DNA of 64,000 nucleotides, from contig NZ_KE386990.1 of assembly GCF_000429925.1 (NCBI RefSeq), positions 6,783 through 70,782 of the forward strand. Direction: 5' to 3'. Positions 1-9,278 of the stretch are shown here, piece by piece. Source of the stretch: Desulfatirhabdium butyrativorans DSM 18734. Its GTDB lineage: Bacteria; Desulfobacterota; Desulfobacteria; Desulfobacterales; Desulfatirhabdiaceae. How positions within the stretch are numbered: the first letter of the stretch is position 1; each line of letters starts with the position of its first letter. The position numbers and the translations under genes were made by a program. Under the pieces are notes generated by a model. The model did not search any database and was not told the DNA's origin. It saw nothing but the letters and a program-made list of their open reading frames with translations.

Positions 1-124
1 AGTCAGAAGTCAGAAGTCAGAAGTCAGAAGTCAGAAGTCAGAAGAAAGCGGATGGCTCCCATTTTTTGTAGCTTGCTCCTGCGACTTTCATTAACCGGGG
101 TGCAGCTCCGGTTGCATGGGGAAT
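1..124. repeat. composite dispersed repeat: AGTCAGA heptamer tract plus conserved tail
   Basis: Bases 1-46 are a perfect tandem run of the 7-mer AGTCAGA. It is followed by a conserved block (AAGCGGATGGCTCCCATTTT, then a TAGCTTGCTCCTGCGAC segment) and a small palindrome around GGTGCAGCTCCGGTTGCATG. The same arrangement recurs near 36392-36520 and, inverted, near 48040-48190. No gene is visible here. The block ends about 40 bases before fdhD. Confidence 0.85.
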
Positions 125-162
125 TACCCTAAAAAAGGAAGGCTGAACGGCCGGGAAAACCT

Positions 163-954
163 ATGACCGATAAAACCACTGAAATCGATGTCGTTTTTTT
201 CGACGGTACCAGCGGCTTCTCCAGACGGAGCCAGCCGGTCATTCGGGAAAGGCCCGTCTCGCTGCATGTCAACGGAAACGAGCTGGTAACGCTTCTGTGC
301 ACGGGGCACCATCTCCAGGAATTGGCTGCAGGGTTTCTCTATGCGGAAGGTTTTCTGCGAAGGCCAGAGGATTTGGGAAAAATCGAGGTGGATGAAGAAC
401 TTGGTCGGGTGGAAATCACCTGCGCCAATGATCTCAGCCACGTCAACCAATTGTGGACGAAACGAACCGTTACATCCGGATGCGGGAAAGGCACATTGTT
501 CTCCTTCGCGCTGGATGCCCTTCGCTCAAAACCCGTCAAGAGCACCCTGCGCATGAGCGCCGAAAATGTTGTCCATCGGATGGAAGACCTGCACCGGTTG
601 AGCGACACATACCGCCAAACCCACGGGGTACACAACACGGCCCTGTCCACGCCGAAGGAGATTCTGGTCTTTCGAGATGACATCGGCAGGCACAACGCCG
701 TAGACATGATCGTCGGCCACTGCTTTCTGAACGCCGTTTCCCTGCAGGACAAGCTGCTGGTCACCACCGGGCGACTGACATCCGAAATGCTCATCAAGGC
801 AGCAAAGGTCGGCATTCCGGTCATTGTCAGCCGGAATACGGCGACAACACTCGCCATCGAGCTGGCGAAATCACTCAACATCACGCTCATCGGCCACGTC
901 CGGGCCGGGAAGTTCATCATCTATGCCGGGGAAGAACGAATCGAAACCTCTTGA
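163..954 (+). CDS. fdhD: formate dehydrogenase accessory sulfurtransferase FdhD
   Basis: This protein of 263 residues is cytoplasmic and passes sulfur from a cysteine desulfurase to the Mo/W-bisPGD cofactor of formate dehydrogenase. Family signatures are clear: a TSGCGKG loop near residue 107, DDIGRHNAVD near 174, and TTGRLTSEM near 207. The E. coli protein uses a CxxC pair in this loop; here only Cys107 is visible, as in some homologues. The ATG at 163 follows GGGAAAA, a weak ribosome binding site. No formate dehydrogenase structural gene lies in the window. A tungstate-type regulator about 10 kb away would fit a W-dependent formate dehydrogenase, but that link is inference. Confidence 0.95.
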   Translation: MTDKTTEIDVVFFDGTSGFSRRSQPVIRERPVSLHVNGNELVTLLCTGHHLQELAAGFLYAEGFLRRPEDLGKIEVDEELGRVEITCANDLSHVNQLWTKRTVTSGCGKGTLFSFALDALRSKPVKSTLRMSAENVVHRMEDLHRLSDTYRQTHGVHNTALSTPKEILVFRDDIGRHNAVDMIVGHCFLNAVSLQDKLLVTTGRLTSEMLIKAAKVGIPVIVSRNTATTLAIELAKSLNITLIGHVRAGKFIIYAGEERIETS

Positions 955-1005
955 CACGCCAGCCCAGCTCTCGACTTGTTTCCGAAAGGATTTTCTCAAA
1001 ATCCC

Positions 1006-1524
1006 ATGCAACTGCCCCATGCCCTGATCGATGCGGAGCGCTGGATCGCATCATGCCCACCACAGGATATTCATCGTATCCGGTCGCTTTGTCTCTCCAT
1101 CCAGAAAGCCGAGTATGAACTCATGCGCCAGGCCCATTCCTACCTGCAAACGTGCATGCATCACTGCGAAGGCCTTTGCTGCAAAAACGTCTTTCTCGAT
1201 GAGGTCATGGGATTCGAAGATTTTTGCTATATTCTTCTGCTGCATCCGGAGCTTTCGGGAACCCTCCATACCCATCTGAACGGGCTGAAGGGATTGTTTA
1301 CATCCGATTGTCCCTTTCTGTTGAACGGCAAAGGGCCGTGTATCCTGCCTGAAGCCGTTCGGCCCGAGATCTGCATTACCAGCTTCTGCATGCAGACACC
1401 AAAGACCGATAGAGCCATCGCCGACGTCAAATCCCATTTTCGCAAGCTGACATGGACCATTCGGGGAATGCGGATAAAACGCCTCCTTCAAAGACTGTTG
1501 TCCTGGCCTGTCCTTTTGCGCTGA
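1006..1524 (+). CDS. YkgJ-like cysteine-cluster protein
   Basis: About 172 residues from the ATG at 1006; an in-frame TTG at 976 is an alternative start, and neither has an ideal ribosome binding site. The cysteine layout is a CxxxCEGLCC cluster near residue 50, then CPFLLNGKGPC, then RPEICITSFC. It resembles the YkgJ family of Fe/Zn-chelating cysteine clusters, whose members carry CxxxCC, DGxC and a C-x-RPxxC ending. The exact substrate or metal is unknown for the family. The C-terminus is basic (KRLLQRLL). It lies 50 bases downstream of fdhD on the same strand, so co-transcription is plausible. Family assignment is from motif reading only. Confidence 0.6.
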   Translation: MQLPHALIDAERWIASCPPQDIHRIRSLCLSIQKAEYELMRQAHSYLQTCMHHCEGLCCKNVFLDEVMGFEDFCYILLLHPELSGTLHTHLNGLKGLFTSDCPFLLNGKGPCILPEAVRPEICITSFCMQTPKTDRAIADVKSHFRKLTWTIRGMRIKRLLQRLLSWPVLLR

Positions 1525-1624
1525 CGTTTCGGGAAAAGGCGCAGGCCAAGGAAGAAACCGGAGACGAACCCTTCATCCCCGGTTGACGACCGCTATTCAC
1601 CCATCCGATAGCATCCCCGCCGTT

Positions 1625-2035
1625 TCAGACGAGCCGTTTCCCGGCCCCGGGACCAGGCGATACCCCGTAAATTTCTTCGATGTGGAAAATAACGGCGCCC
1701 TTGGATTTCAGCGGGAATCCCGCCTTTGCGCTTCTCTCCTCAATCCATCTGGCAGTTTCCTCGAAGCGTTTTCCCGTGGTCTCGATCAGAACGCTTCCCT
1801 TGAGCTGATACCCCTCGCGGCCTTCCCAGAACGTCAGGGCGACTTTGGGATTTTCCTTCATGTTGGCCAGGGTCTTGTTGAAAAACTGGTCCGAAATCAG
1901 GATCGTCTCGTCGTCGAGAATCTTTTTCGCACCGATGGGCACGGCATTGGGAACGCCGTCCGCACTCGCCGTGGCGAGCACGACGGGATGCACCTTGTTG
2001 AAGAGCTCTTTCATTCGTTCCGTCATCATGGCCAT
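1625..2035 (-). CDS. pyridoxamine 5'-phosphate oxidase-fold (FMN-binding split-barrel) protein
   Basis: The protein has 136 residues starting MAMMTERMKELF. This start is chosen because GGGAGGT sits 7 bases upstream, although the frame stays open for 23 further codons. The N-terminal HPVVLATASADGVPNAVPIGAKK stretch and the DDETILISDQFFNKTLANMKENPKVALTFW segment are typical of small PPOX-like flavoproteins that bind FMN or F420-like cofactors. Sequence alone does not tell the substrate. It is single-domain and cytoplasmic, with no signal peptide. The next gene upstream on the same strand encodes an AtoE-type carrier, separated by 112 bases. Confidence 0.85.
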   Translation of the reverse strand: MAMMTERMKELFNKVHPVVLATASADGVPNAVPIGAKKILDDETILISDQFFNKTLANMKENPKVALTFWEGREGYQLKGSVLIETTGKRFEETARWIEERSAKAGFPLKSKGAVIFHIEEIYGVSPGPGAGKRLV

Positions 2036-2147
2036 GTTCAATACCTCCCTTGAAATTGGACGATTTCGCAAGAATGCCTCATGCAGCCGGGCCTTCGCTG
2101 CCACTGGAAATGAAAACCAAAGAAACCTTTTCCCTCTTCCCTCATCC

Positions 2148-3503
2148 CTAAATAACCTGAAACCCTACCAACAGCGCAAACACGCTCAGTACGGCACCGC
2201 TCCAGATCAGCGTCATGGTGGTATAGCCCATGATGTCCCGGGCGGAGAGACCCGCCAGCCCCAGCAGCGGCAGCGCCCAGAAAGGCTGGATCATGTTCGT
2301 CCACTGATCTCCCCAGGCCACCATCATGGCGGAGCGAATCGGATCGATCCCCATCAGTTTGGCGGCTTCCATCGTGATCGGCCCCTGTGCGGCCCACTGC
2401 CCGCCACCCGAGGGGATGAATACGTTGATGAGACCCGCCGCCCAGAACTGAAACATGTAGAAGGTTTCGGGGGAGGATACGGCCACAAACCAGTTGGCGA
2501 TCACTTTGGCAAGACCCGTACCGATCATGATGCCCTGAATGCCGCCGTAGAGCGGAAACTGCAGGGCGATGCCGCCAGCACCCTTGATGGCCGTATTGAC
2601 CGCACGGATGTAATGGATGGGTTTCCCGTGCAGAATGACACCAGCGATAAAGAAAATGAAGATGACGATGTTCAGGTTGAGATCGAAGCCCTTGCTCGAG
2701 AAGTGGTAAAAGAGATAGATGAGCCCCAGCAGGCCGAAGATCATGTTGATGATGTAGCTGTGATCGATCCGCTCGGCAAGGGTTGGCTGTGCGGGCAGTT
2801 CCGCATGGATGGATTCATTGCCGATATCCTTGAGCCGGTCTTCCGGGATCGTTTTGACATCTTCCGCCTTGGGATAAATGAGATAGATGAGCAACGGCAG
2901 GGTGAGGATGATCAGGATGGCCGGGATCAGGTTGAACGGCTGGAAAATGCTCTGGGAAACCGGCACCACACTTCCCGTAATCTTTTCCACGAAATTCTGT
3001 GCGTGCTTGGCCGTTGCAATGACGAGGGGAATGGAGCCGGAAAACCCCTGGTGCCAAACCACAAATCCGCTGTAGGCTGCTGCAATCATCAGTGGAAAAT
3101 CGGCCTTCGGATTCCGCCTGACAATTTCCATGGCCAGCAACCCGCCTACGATCAGCCCGAACCCCCAGTTGAGAAACGAACAGACGCCTGCCACAAAGGC
3201 AACGATCATCCCGCCCTTGATCGGCGTATCACCCAGGGAGGCAATGCCGACCAGGATGCGGTTGACAGCAGGGGTCAGCGCCAGACAGTGACCCGTCACC
3301 AGAATCAGGATCATCTGGAATGCGAAGGCCACGATCCCGTAGATTCCATCCCCCCAGGATGTGACGACCTTCGTAAAACCAGCGCCAGTGAAGATCAGCG
3401 CCAGCACAACCGAGAGGAAGGTGAGCAGGATGGCAAACAGATAGGCATCCGGAAGATAATTCCGCATGAGATGGGTGAAAAATGAGGCCAGACGTTTGAT
3501 CAT
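2148..3503 (-). CDS. short-chain fatty acid transporter, AtoE family
   Basis: The protein has 451 residues and is an integral membrane protein with roughly a dozen hydrophobic segments. The start MIKRLASFFTHLMRNYLPDAY is set by an AGGAGGGT site 7 bases upstream. The conserved stretches (LPDAYLFAILLTFLSVVLAL, TPAVNRILVGIASLGDTP, FLNWGFGLIVGGLLAMEIVRR, and the C-terminal IPSGGGQWAAQGPITMEAAK) identify the SCFA transporter family, whose E. coli member AtoE imports acetoacetate and butyrate-type acids. In a sulfate reducer this suggests uptake of butyrate or other short fatty acids as electron donors. The exact substrate is inferred. Confidence 0.93.
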   Translation of the reverse strand: MIKRLASFFTHLMRNYLPDAYLFAILLTFLSVVLALIFTGAGFTKVVTSWGDGIYGIVAFAFQMILILVTGHCLALTPAVNRILVGIASLGDTPIKGGMIVAFVAGVCSFLNWGFGLIVGGLLAMEIVRRNPKADFPLMIAAAYSGFVVWHQGFSGSIPLVIATAKHAQNFVEKITGSVVPVSQSIFQPFNLIPAILIILTLPLLIYLIYPKAEDVKTIPEDRLKDIGNESIHAELPAQPTLAERIDHSYIINMIFGLLGLIYLFYHFSSKGFDLNLNIVIFIFFIAGVILHGKPIHYIRAVNTAIKGAGGIALQFPLYGGIQGIMIGTGLAKVIANWFVAVSSPETFYMFQFWAAGLINVFIPSGGGQWAAQGPITMEAAKLMGIDPIRSAMMVAWGDQWTNMIQPFWALPLLGLAGLSARDIMGYTTMTLIWSGAVLSVFALLVGFQVI

Positions 3504-3538
3504 GATCGTACCCTCCTGTGTGAATGTGTATGGATGTT

Positions 3539-3590
3539 TGCCTGAACGGAAATCCATATTCGCGGCAGCGCTTCGCCTGCGGCAGGCAAT
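3539..3590. repeat. solo, degenerate end of the MITE-like element
   Basis: GCCTGAACGGAAA followed by TATTCGCGGCAGCGC and a GCCTGCGGCAGGC palindrome matches the terminal segment of the complete elements near 25477 and 29859. No matching opposite end is visible. It lies between the AtoE gene and the kinase gene. Confidence 0.55.
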
Positions 3591-3593
3591 GGA

Positions 3594-5111
3594 TTACCTG
3601 AGCGGATCGAGTGGCCGATTCACCTTGCTCTCCCGGTCATCAACGGGTTGCAAGGGGAGTGTCACGGTAAACCGTGCGCCTTCACCCGGAGAAGATTCCG
3701 CCCGGATGGAGCCTCCCTGTTCCAGAATCACCTGACGGGTCATATAAAGACCGATGCCCGTCCCTTTTTTCCCTTTTGAAGAATAAAAGAGCTGAAACAC
3801 TTTGTGCAATTCAGATGGATCGATTCCCGGGCCGTCATCGGAAAACTCGAAGATCACGCCTCGATTCGCTTCATGCATTCGAAGGGAAAACCGGATGCTG
3901 TGGTCGATCGGCCTGGGATCTTCGATGCAGGCTTCCATGGCATTTTCCAAGATATTGATGAAAGCGGCCCTGAGACGTTCGGAATCGATGCATGCCTGAC
4001 CGATGTCTCGGGGCAGGTCCGTTTGAAAATGAATATTGGCAGCTCGTATCCGCGTTTCCATGCTGCGCGCCAGGTCACTGGCAAATGACCAAAGATCGGT
4101 CCATGCCCTTTCGGGTTTTCTTTCCTTCGTATGGTAGAGAATATCCTGAACGAGCCTTCGGATCCGCTCGATCATCAATTTGAGTACATCCAGCCCCTCT
4201 TCGATTCTGGCAGGCATGTCCCGATAGAATCCGCTTTCGATCAGATACATGCCGGCATCCACCCCGACAAGGCATCCCTTGAGACTGTGGGAAATGATCC
4301 CGATCATCAGGCCCAGACTCGATAGGTGTTCCTGCGTACGCCTGAGTTCCGTAATATCCATGAAATAGCCAAGGGTTGCCCGTTTGCCGTCGAGCTCGAT
4401 GGCGGTGACCGTTTCCAGTGCCCAGTGAAGCCCGCCCTGTTTGTCCCTGGCGCAATACATGTAAGGGGTCTCATTTTGCCCCTTGAGCATCGTGACGGCC
4501 TGCTGATGGACATATTCCCGGTAATCTTCATGTACGATGGCAAGAGAATCCCGACCCAGCAATTCGTGTTCGCTGTACCCGATGAGTCTGACAAATTCGG
4601 GGTTCACATAACGGAAAACGCCGTTCTGTACGATGAAGCTTCCAATGAGCGCCCTCTGCTTGCTGAGGATCAACTGGGCATCGGCCTGATGAAGTCTGGT
4701 CTGGTCCTGGAGAAAGCCTTCGATGCATTCGGATCGCTCATCCGAAGGATCGACGAAGGAGCGTATCCAGCGGTTGGAAAGCCATCGCAGGGAACCATCG
4801 GGGCGAACGATCCGAAAAACCACCTCACCGCTTTCATCCGCGGTTTGCTGGACTACGCCGAACTGGCGCTCCATCAGGGGACGATCTTCGGGATGAACGA
4901 ATCGCAAAATCTCTTCCAGCCCGAAATCACATCGGCCCGCTTCTGATGTCTGCCCGAGAAAAGCCCATATCCTGTCATTAAAAAAATGAAACGATTTCCG
5001 ACGTTGGTCATACCGATAGGCGGCATCTGAGCAAAGTCGCATCAGCCGATTGAAATCCGGCGAGCACGCATGGCCCGACTGGCTTGAGATGACGGATGAG
5101 TGGTCATCCAT
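3594..5111 (-). CDS. PAS-domain sensor histidine kinase
   Basis: This protein has 505 residues, no membrane segments, and is presumably cytosolic. Two PAS-type domains (about residues 25-140, with a VHPEDRPLM motif, and 150-258, with NPEFVRLIGYSEHELLG) precede a phosphoacceptor region with His275 in ISHSLKG. A HATPase_c domain follows: N-box INILENAMEA near 386, G1 DDGPGI 425-430, G2 GTGIGL 450-455. The start ATG at 5111 follows AAAGGATT. No response regulator is adjacent, so it looks like an orphan kinase. The stand-alone receiver at 42476 is one possible partner, but nothing in the sequence ties them together. Confidence 0.93.
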   Translation of the reverse strand: MDDHSSVISSQSGHACSPDFNRLMRLCSDAAYRYDQRRKSFHFFNDRIWAFLGQTSEAGRCDFGLEEILRFVHPEDRPLMERQFGVVQQTADESGEVVFRIVRPDGSLRWLSNRWIRSFVDPSDERSECIEGFLQDQTRLHQADAQLILSKQRALIGSFIVQNGVFRYVNPEFVRLIGYSEHELLGRDSLAIVHEDYREYVHQQAVTMLKGQNETPYMYCARDKQGGLHWALETVTAIELDGKRATLGYFMDITELRRTQEHLSSLGLMIGIISHSLKGCLVGVDAGMYLIESGFYRDMPARIEEGLDVLKLMIERIRRLVQDILYHTKERKPERAWTDLWSFASDLARSMETRIRAANIHFQTDLPRDIGQACIDSERLRAAFINILENAMEACIEDPRPIDHSIRFSLRMHEANRGVIFEFSDDGPGIDPSELHKVFQLFYSSKGKKGTGIGLYMTRQVILEQGGSIRAESSPGEGARFTVTLPLQPVDDRESKVNRPLDPLR

Positions 5112-5624
5112 ACGGTTGAATCCTTTCGCTTCCTTCCGGTTCGTGGCTCTCTATAGACAATTTCATGAATCAAAACAAGACTGATAAACTCGCAAAAAGT
5201 CAGATGCTCTTCATTGACCCGCAGGATAGCGGGTGGATTTTGCCCATCAGCGGAAAAACCCGGCAGCCCTCCTGCTGGAAGCCCGGCATTGGAAGGAAAT
5301 CGGTTGGTGGCGACTTCCATTCAACAGGGAACTGCAGGAACGGGTTTCAAACTTGACCGACTGCATGAGCGATTCCGGCAGAATCCCGCCATTGGGGGGA
5401 GGAATCCATTCATACGTCATACCCAGGGGGATTCTCCATCGTTTTCTGGCTCTTCCGGTTCTGCGGCCCGGTCTTTCAGCTGTAGAAATTGAAATCATCA
5501 CATGCTATCATGCGCCAATTCCATATCGCCGGAACGGAAAATCAATACCCGCTTTCAACCACTCCCAAACCCGAACCCTCTGAAAAACCACATTTTCGCT
5601 CAGACACACATGAGGAGGTGAGCC
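5112..5624. other. intergenic region, 513 bases, no convincing gene
   Basis: Short open frames exist but cross a dispersed repeat unit (about 5371-5412, ATTCCGGCAGAATCCCGCC) and lack ribosome binding sites, so I do not call genes. A strong TGAGGAGGTGA site at 5611-5621 serves the next gene. No clear promoter or terminator was recognised. Confidence 0.6.
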
Positions 5625-6995
5625 ATGCATGAATCCAACATGTCGATCAGTGATGTGGTCAGCTACCGGATCCTGGTAGATCAGGACCGCAATGCCCTCA
5701 AGAAAATGCTGCGGCAGCATGCCCCCGTCAAAAAGCCGGTCCTGATCATGCCGCTTCTGGCAAGCGAATTCACCGCCGCGGAAAACCGGCCGGTGTTTGA
5801 AAACATTCTGGATCAGCTCTCCCGGGTGAAATACCTGCACAGGATCATCTTCGGCCTCGATGCGGCAGGTGAGGCCGAAGCCCTGATGCTCAGGGAAATG
5901 CTGCAGCGCCACCAATTGCGGGACTGGATCATCCAGTGGAACGATGGCCCCGTCTTCCAGGAACTTTATCAGACGCTGAACAAGGCCGGATTTTTGTTTC
6001 TGGAGCCCGGCAAGGGCAAGAACATGTTCATGAGCATGGGCCTGGCTTTTGCTCTGGGCGCGGAAACCGTCGCCATCGTGGATGCCGATATCCGCTCCTT
6101 CCAGCGTATCCAGCTCGATCGGCTGCTCTATCCAGTGGTTGTCTGCAACCACGATTTTTCCAAGGCATTCTATTCCCGCATCTCCGAAGGCCGCATGTAC
6201 GGCCGGGTCAAGCGGCTGCTGCTGGATCCGCTGCTGCTGGCGCTGAAGAAGAAATTCGAAGAGACGGAAGAACGGAAAATGCTCGGGCTGATCCATTTCC
6301 TCATGCAATTCCACTATCAGCTTTCCGGGGAAGTCGCCTTTTCCGCGGATTTGCTCCGGCGGATGCGCTTTGCCACCAACTGGGGAGCCGAAATTTTCAC
6401 GCTGATCGAAGTGTACCGCAAGGCCTCTTCGCCCGCCCAGGTGCAGTTTTCCGAGCGGCCCTTCGATCACAAGCACCAGGATGTTTCCGTAAACGATGAA
6501 AAACGCGGCTTGAACCGCATGGCCATCGATATCGTCACAACCCTGATGACCGCCCTGATCCAGGAGGAGGGGCTCGAAATCTCCGAGGACTTTTTCCGGG
6601 ATCTGGTCGTCATTTACAATGCGGTTGCGGAAAAGCAGATCAAAATCTACTCCGATCTGGCCCTGTTCAACAACCTCAGCTATGACCGCGATCTCGAGGA
6701 GAACGTGGTCCGGAACGTCTTTCGTAACTGTATCCTGAAGGCGGGGGAGCAACTGACGACGCAATCCATGATCACGGAACGGTTGCTGCGGGTCATTCAT
6801 ACCTATCCGGAATTCAAACCCTATCTGGAACAGGGGCTCGCCGAGACCGTGCTGAACGTGGAGCACCGCATGAGCCGGGAAATTTTCGAGATTCCGCAGA
6901 CGGTGACCTGGGAGAGGGTATTCAACAAACTGCCGGACATCACCCGGCAGATCAGGAAGGCCATCAAGGCCGAGGAGGCCCGCTTTGGGGGCTGA
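5625..6995 (+). CDS. gpgS: glucosyl-3-phosphoglycerate synthase-like GT81 glycosyltransferase
   Basis: The protein has 456 residues. It would transfer glucose from a nucleotide sugar to 3-phosphoglycerate, giving glucosyl-3-phosphoglycerate, the precursor of the compatible solute glucosylglycerate. GT-A features are visible: GKGKN at 129-133, the metal-binding DAD at 153-155, then GRVKRLLLDPLLLAL, YQLSGEVAFS and WGAEIFTLIEVY. These line up with the GRV-x-x-L-PLL-AL, PLSGE-x-A-S and G-x-EI-x-L-I-x-x-x-x blocks of mycobacterial GpgS. A near-perfect ribosome binding site (GAGGAGGTGA) precedes the ATG. The overlapping next gene is a matching phosphatase, which supports the role. The donor (UDP- or GDP-glucose) is not decided by sequence. 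Confidence 0.8.
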   Translation: MHESNMSISDVVSYRILVDQDRNALKKMLRQHAPVKKPVLIMPLLASEFTAAENRPVFENILDQLSRVKYLHRIIFGLDAAGEAEALMLREMLQRHQLRDWIIQWNDGPVFQELYQTLNKAGFLFLEPGKGKNMFMSMGLAFALGAETVAIVDADIRSFQRIQLDRLLYPVVVCNHDFSKAFYSRISEGRMYGRVKRLLLDPLLLALKKKFEETEERKMLGLIHFLMQFHYQLSGEVAFSADLLRRMRFATNWGAEIFTLIEVYRKASSPAQVQFSERPFDHKHQDVSVNDEKRGLNRMAIDIVTTLMTALIQEEGLEISEDFFRDLVVIYNAVAEKQIKIYSDLALFNNLSYDRDLEENVVRNVFRNCILKAGEQLTTQSMITERLLRVIHTYPEFKPYLEQGLAETVLNVEHRMSREIFEIPQTVTWERVFNKLPDITRQIRKAIKAEEARFGG

Positions 6996-7836
6996 GCTGC
7001 GCCTGATGCGGCCATGGCATGCGTGCCTGGTGATCTTTACGGACCTGGACGGCACGCTGCTCGATCCTGTCACCTATTCGTGGGAGGCCGCAAAGCCCGC
7101 CATGGAGGCATGCGCCCGGATGGAGATCCCAGTCATTCTGAACTCCAGCAAGACCGGGGCCGAAATGGCGCATCTTGCCCGGCAAATGGCCATCGCGTGG
7201 CCCTATATCGTGGAAAACGGCGGGGGGATCTGCTTTCCTGAGGAGAGCGCTTTTCAGTGCATGGAGGACGGCGCGCCCGGACGCAGCCTGGATCATGTCT
7301 CATTTGGCGTCGCCTACGGGCGACTCTGCGAGTCCCTGTTGCGGATATCGGCTGAAACCGGGGCGGAGATCCGGGGATTTTCGCAAATGTCGCCCGATGA
7401 CGTCATGGCCCTGACCGGATTGGATCGCAAAGGTGCGGAGCGGGCGATGCAACGGCAATACGACGAGCCCTTTCTCATTGACCCCGCATTTCCGGGTTCG
7501 CTCGATCGCATCCGCAAGGCCGCCGCCCGATTGGGCCTCCAGGTGACGCCCGGCGGGCGCTTCTACCACCTGCATGGCGCATTCGACAAGGGGAAAGCTG
7601 TCGAATGGCTCAGCGCCCGCCTGGAGCCTTTCGGCCAAATCTGTAAGGTGGGAATCGGCGACAGCGATAACGACATTCCAATGCTGCAGGCCGTCGACAT
7701 ACCGGTCTGGGTGGCCCCGCCGGAAAAGCCTGCTCCGGCCATCGACGGGCTTCTGCGATCCACAGAGGCTTTTTCCGGACCGACAGCCTGGAATCAGGTG
7801 GTGCTGTCGCTGATCAGGGAGCGGTACAGCCGCTGA
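6985..7836 (+). CDS. glucosyl/mannosyl-3-phosphoglycerate phosphatase (HAD-IIB)
   Basis: This 283-residue HAD phosphatase would remove phosphate from glucosyl-3-phosphoglycerate made by the upstream enzyme. Motif I is FTDLDGTLLD (Asp20, Asp22), motif II NSSKT, and motifs III/IV are a conserved lysine plus GDSDND. The cap segment GGRFYHLHGAFDKGKAV is typical of the mannosyl-3-phosphoglycerate phosphatase family. I chose TTG at 6985 because GAGGAGG lies 6 bases upstream; the first ATG is at 7006. The TTG start overlaps gpgS by 11 bases, suggesting translational coupling. Its 3' end overlaps the convergent glgA by 43 bases. Confidence 0.85.
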   Translation: MGAELRLMRPWHACLVIFTDLDGTLLDPVTYSWEAAKPAMEACARMEIPVILNSSKTGAEMAHLARQMAIAWPYIVENGGGICFPEESAFQCMEDGAPGRSLDHVSFGVAYGRLCESLLRISAETGAEIRGFSQMSPDDVMALTGLDRKGAERAMQRQYDEPFLIDPAFPGSLDRIRKAAARLGLQVTPGGRFYHLHGAFDKGKAVEWLSARLEPFGQICKVGIGDSDNDIPMLQAVDIPVWVAPPEKPAPAIDGLLRSTEAFSGPTAWNQVVLSLIRERYSR

Positions 7837-9278
7837 TACGCCAGGGCGGAGCGATCCCAGGAAAAGTCCATCGCCATGCCGCGCTGCTGGATCCTTTGCC
7901 ACTCCCCGGGGGAGCGACGGTATAACGCCGCGGCCCGCTCGATGGCGGACAAGCAATCCTGCGGATCGGCCCGGCCGAAGGTGAACCCCCACCCGTTTGC
8001 CGGATCCGCATCCACATCCACCACGGTGTCGTTCAGTCCCCCCGTTGCCCGTACGACCGGAATGGTCGCATATTGCATGGCATACAGTTGGGTCAACCCG
8101 CAGGGCTCATAGCGGGACGGGACGAGCAGCATGTCGGCCCCCGCCAGAATCTGCCTGGAGAGGACTTCATCGAATTGCGGGATAAAGGCGAGACGCTTCC
8201 GGGAGGAGCCGGATGCTTCCGCCAGACGATTTTCGAGGTTTTTATCGCCCGTTCCCAGAATGATGAGCCCGAGATGGAGATCATCCATCAGTTGATCCAG
8301 GATGGGCAGGATCAGATCGATCCCCTTCTGCGTATCCAGCCGGGAGACGATGCCGATAACCGGCTGCTTGTGCAGATCGGCCGCGAGCCCGCAGCGGCGG
8401 ATCAAATCGGCCTTGCATGCCGATTTTCCGGAGAGGTCCTTGCGGCTGTAATTGGCGGCGATGTGCGGATCTTTTTCGGGCGACCATTTTCCGTAATCGA
8501 CCCCGTTGAGGATGCCGAAGACCGAGGCGCTTCTTGCGGCCAGCACCCCGTCGAAGCCCCTGCCATATTCCGGCTGCTGGATTTCCCGCGCGTAGGTGGG
8601 GCTTACGGTCGATACGGCGCGGCTGTAGAACATGCCAGCCTTGAGCATGCTCCACCGGCCGAAGAACTCGAGTCCATCGGGGCGGTAATGATGGTTTGGA
8701 TCCAGCCCGGTCAGTGCGAATTTGTCGGCATCGAAAAGGCCCGGATAACCGAGATTGTGAATGGTAAAGAGGGTTGCGCTGGAACGGAATGCCGGGATCG
8801 ATTGCAGCAGAACCGGTACCAGTCCCGTATGCCAGTCGTTGCAATGCACGATGTGCGGCACGATATCCCATGTCTGGAGCCAGACAGTCAGCGCCCTGCA
8901 GAAAAAAATGAACCGCTCGGCATTGTCGTAGTAATCCCCCTGGGAATCGGCATAGAGGTTGGGCCGATCGAACATGTCCTCCCGCTCGATCAGATCGATC
9001 GGTATCCCCGTTTCCGTCCGCATCCGGTGCACCGAAAACGCGAGGCGCTGCGGCCCCAGCCACGCATGGAGCCCCGTGTGAACCGATCCGGCCGGGATCC
9101 CGGCCTGCAGCATCTGCCGGTATCCGGGAAGGATCAGCCGAAGATCGATGCCCAGGTGCCGGAGCGCCGGCGGAAGGCTTTCCATCACATCGGCAAGCCC
9201 GCCTGTTTTGGCCCACGGCCCCATTTCGGATGCGATCAGAACGACCCGGAGGGCAGCGCTCCCCATTTGCTCCCTCAT
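7794..9278 (-). CDS. glgA: glycogen synthase GlgA (GT5)
   Basis: The protein has 494 residues, close to the usual 470-500. It elongates alpha-1,4-glucan from ADP- or UDP-glucose. The N-terminal donor-site motif is KTGGLADVMESLPPAL, the GT-B interior has HCNDWHTGLVPVLL, and the C-terminal catalytic block is VPSRYEPCGLTQLYAMQYATIPVVRATGGL. Its start overlaps the stop of the upstream glycosyltransferase by an ATGA (9275-9278), so the two are translated together. It converges with, and overlaps, the glucosylglycerate phosphatase gene, so this is a compact sugar-storage and compatible-solute locus. Confidence 0.94.
   Translation of the reverse strand: MREQMGSAALRVVLIASEMGPWAKTGGLADVMESLPPALRHLGIDLRLILPGYRQMLQAGIPAGSVHTGLHAWLGPQRLAFSVHRMRTETGIPIDLIEREDMFDRPNLYADSQGDYYDNAERFIFFCRALTVWLQTWDIVPHIVHCNDWHTGLVPVLLQSIPAFRSSATLFTIHNLGYPGLFDADKFALTGLDPNHHYRPDGLEFFGRWSMLKAGMFYSRAVSTVSPTYAREIQQPEYGRGFDGVLAARSASVFGILNGVDYGKWSPEKDPHIAANYSRKDLSGKSACKADLIRRCGLAADLHKQPVIGIVSRLDTQKGIDLILPILDQLMDDLHLGLIILGTGDKNLENRLAEASGSSRKRLAFIPQFDEVLSRQILAGADMLLVPSRYEPCGLTQLYAMQYATIPVVRATGGLNDTVVDVDADPANGWGFTFGRADPQDCLSAIERAAALYRRSPGEWQRIQQRGMAMDFSWDRSALAYQRLYRSLISDSTT

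Noticed and set aside
1845-3485. 546-residue open frame antisense to the AtoE-type gene
   Set aside because: It mirrors a well-supported transporter gene with a strong ribosome binding site; the translated protein has no family features and is rich in His/Asp/Gln as expected of an antisense shadow.
5233-5583. 116-residue open frame upstream of gpgS
   Set aside because: It runs through a dispersed repeat unit, has no ribosome binding site and no recognisable domain.
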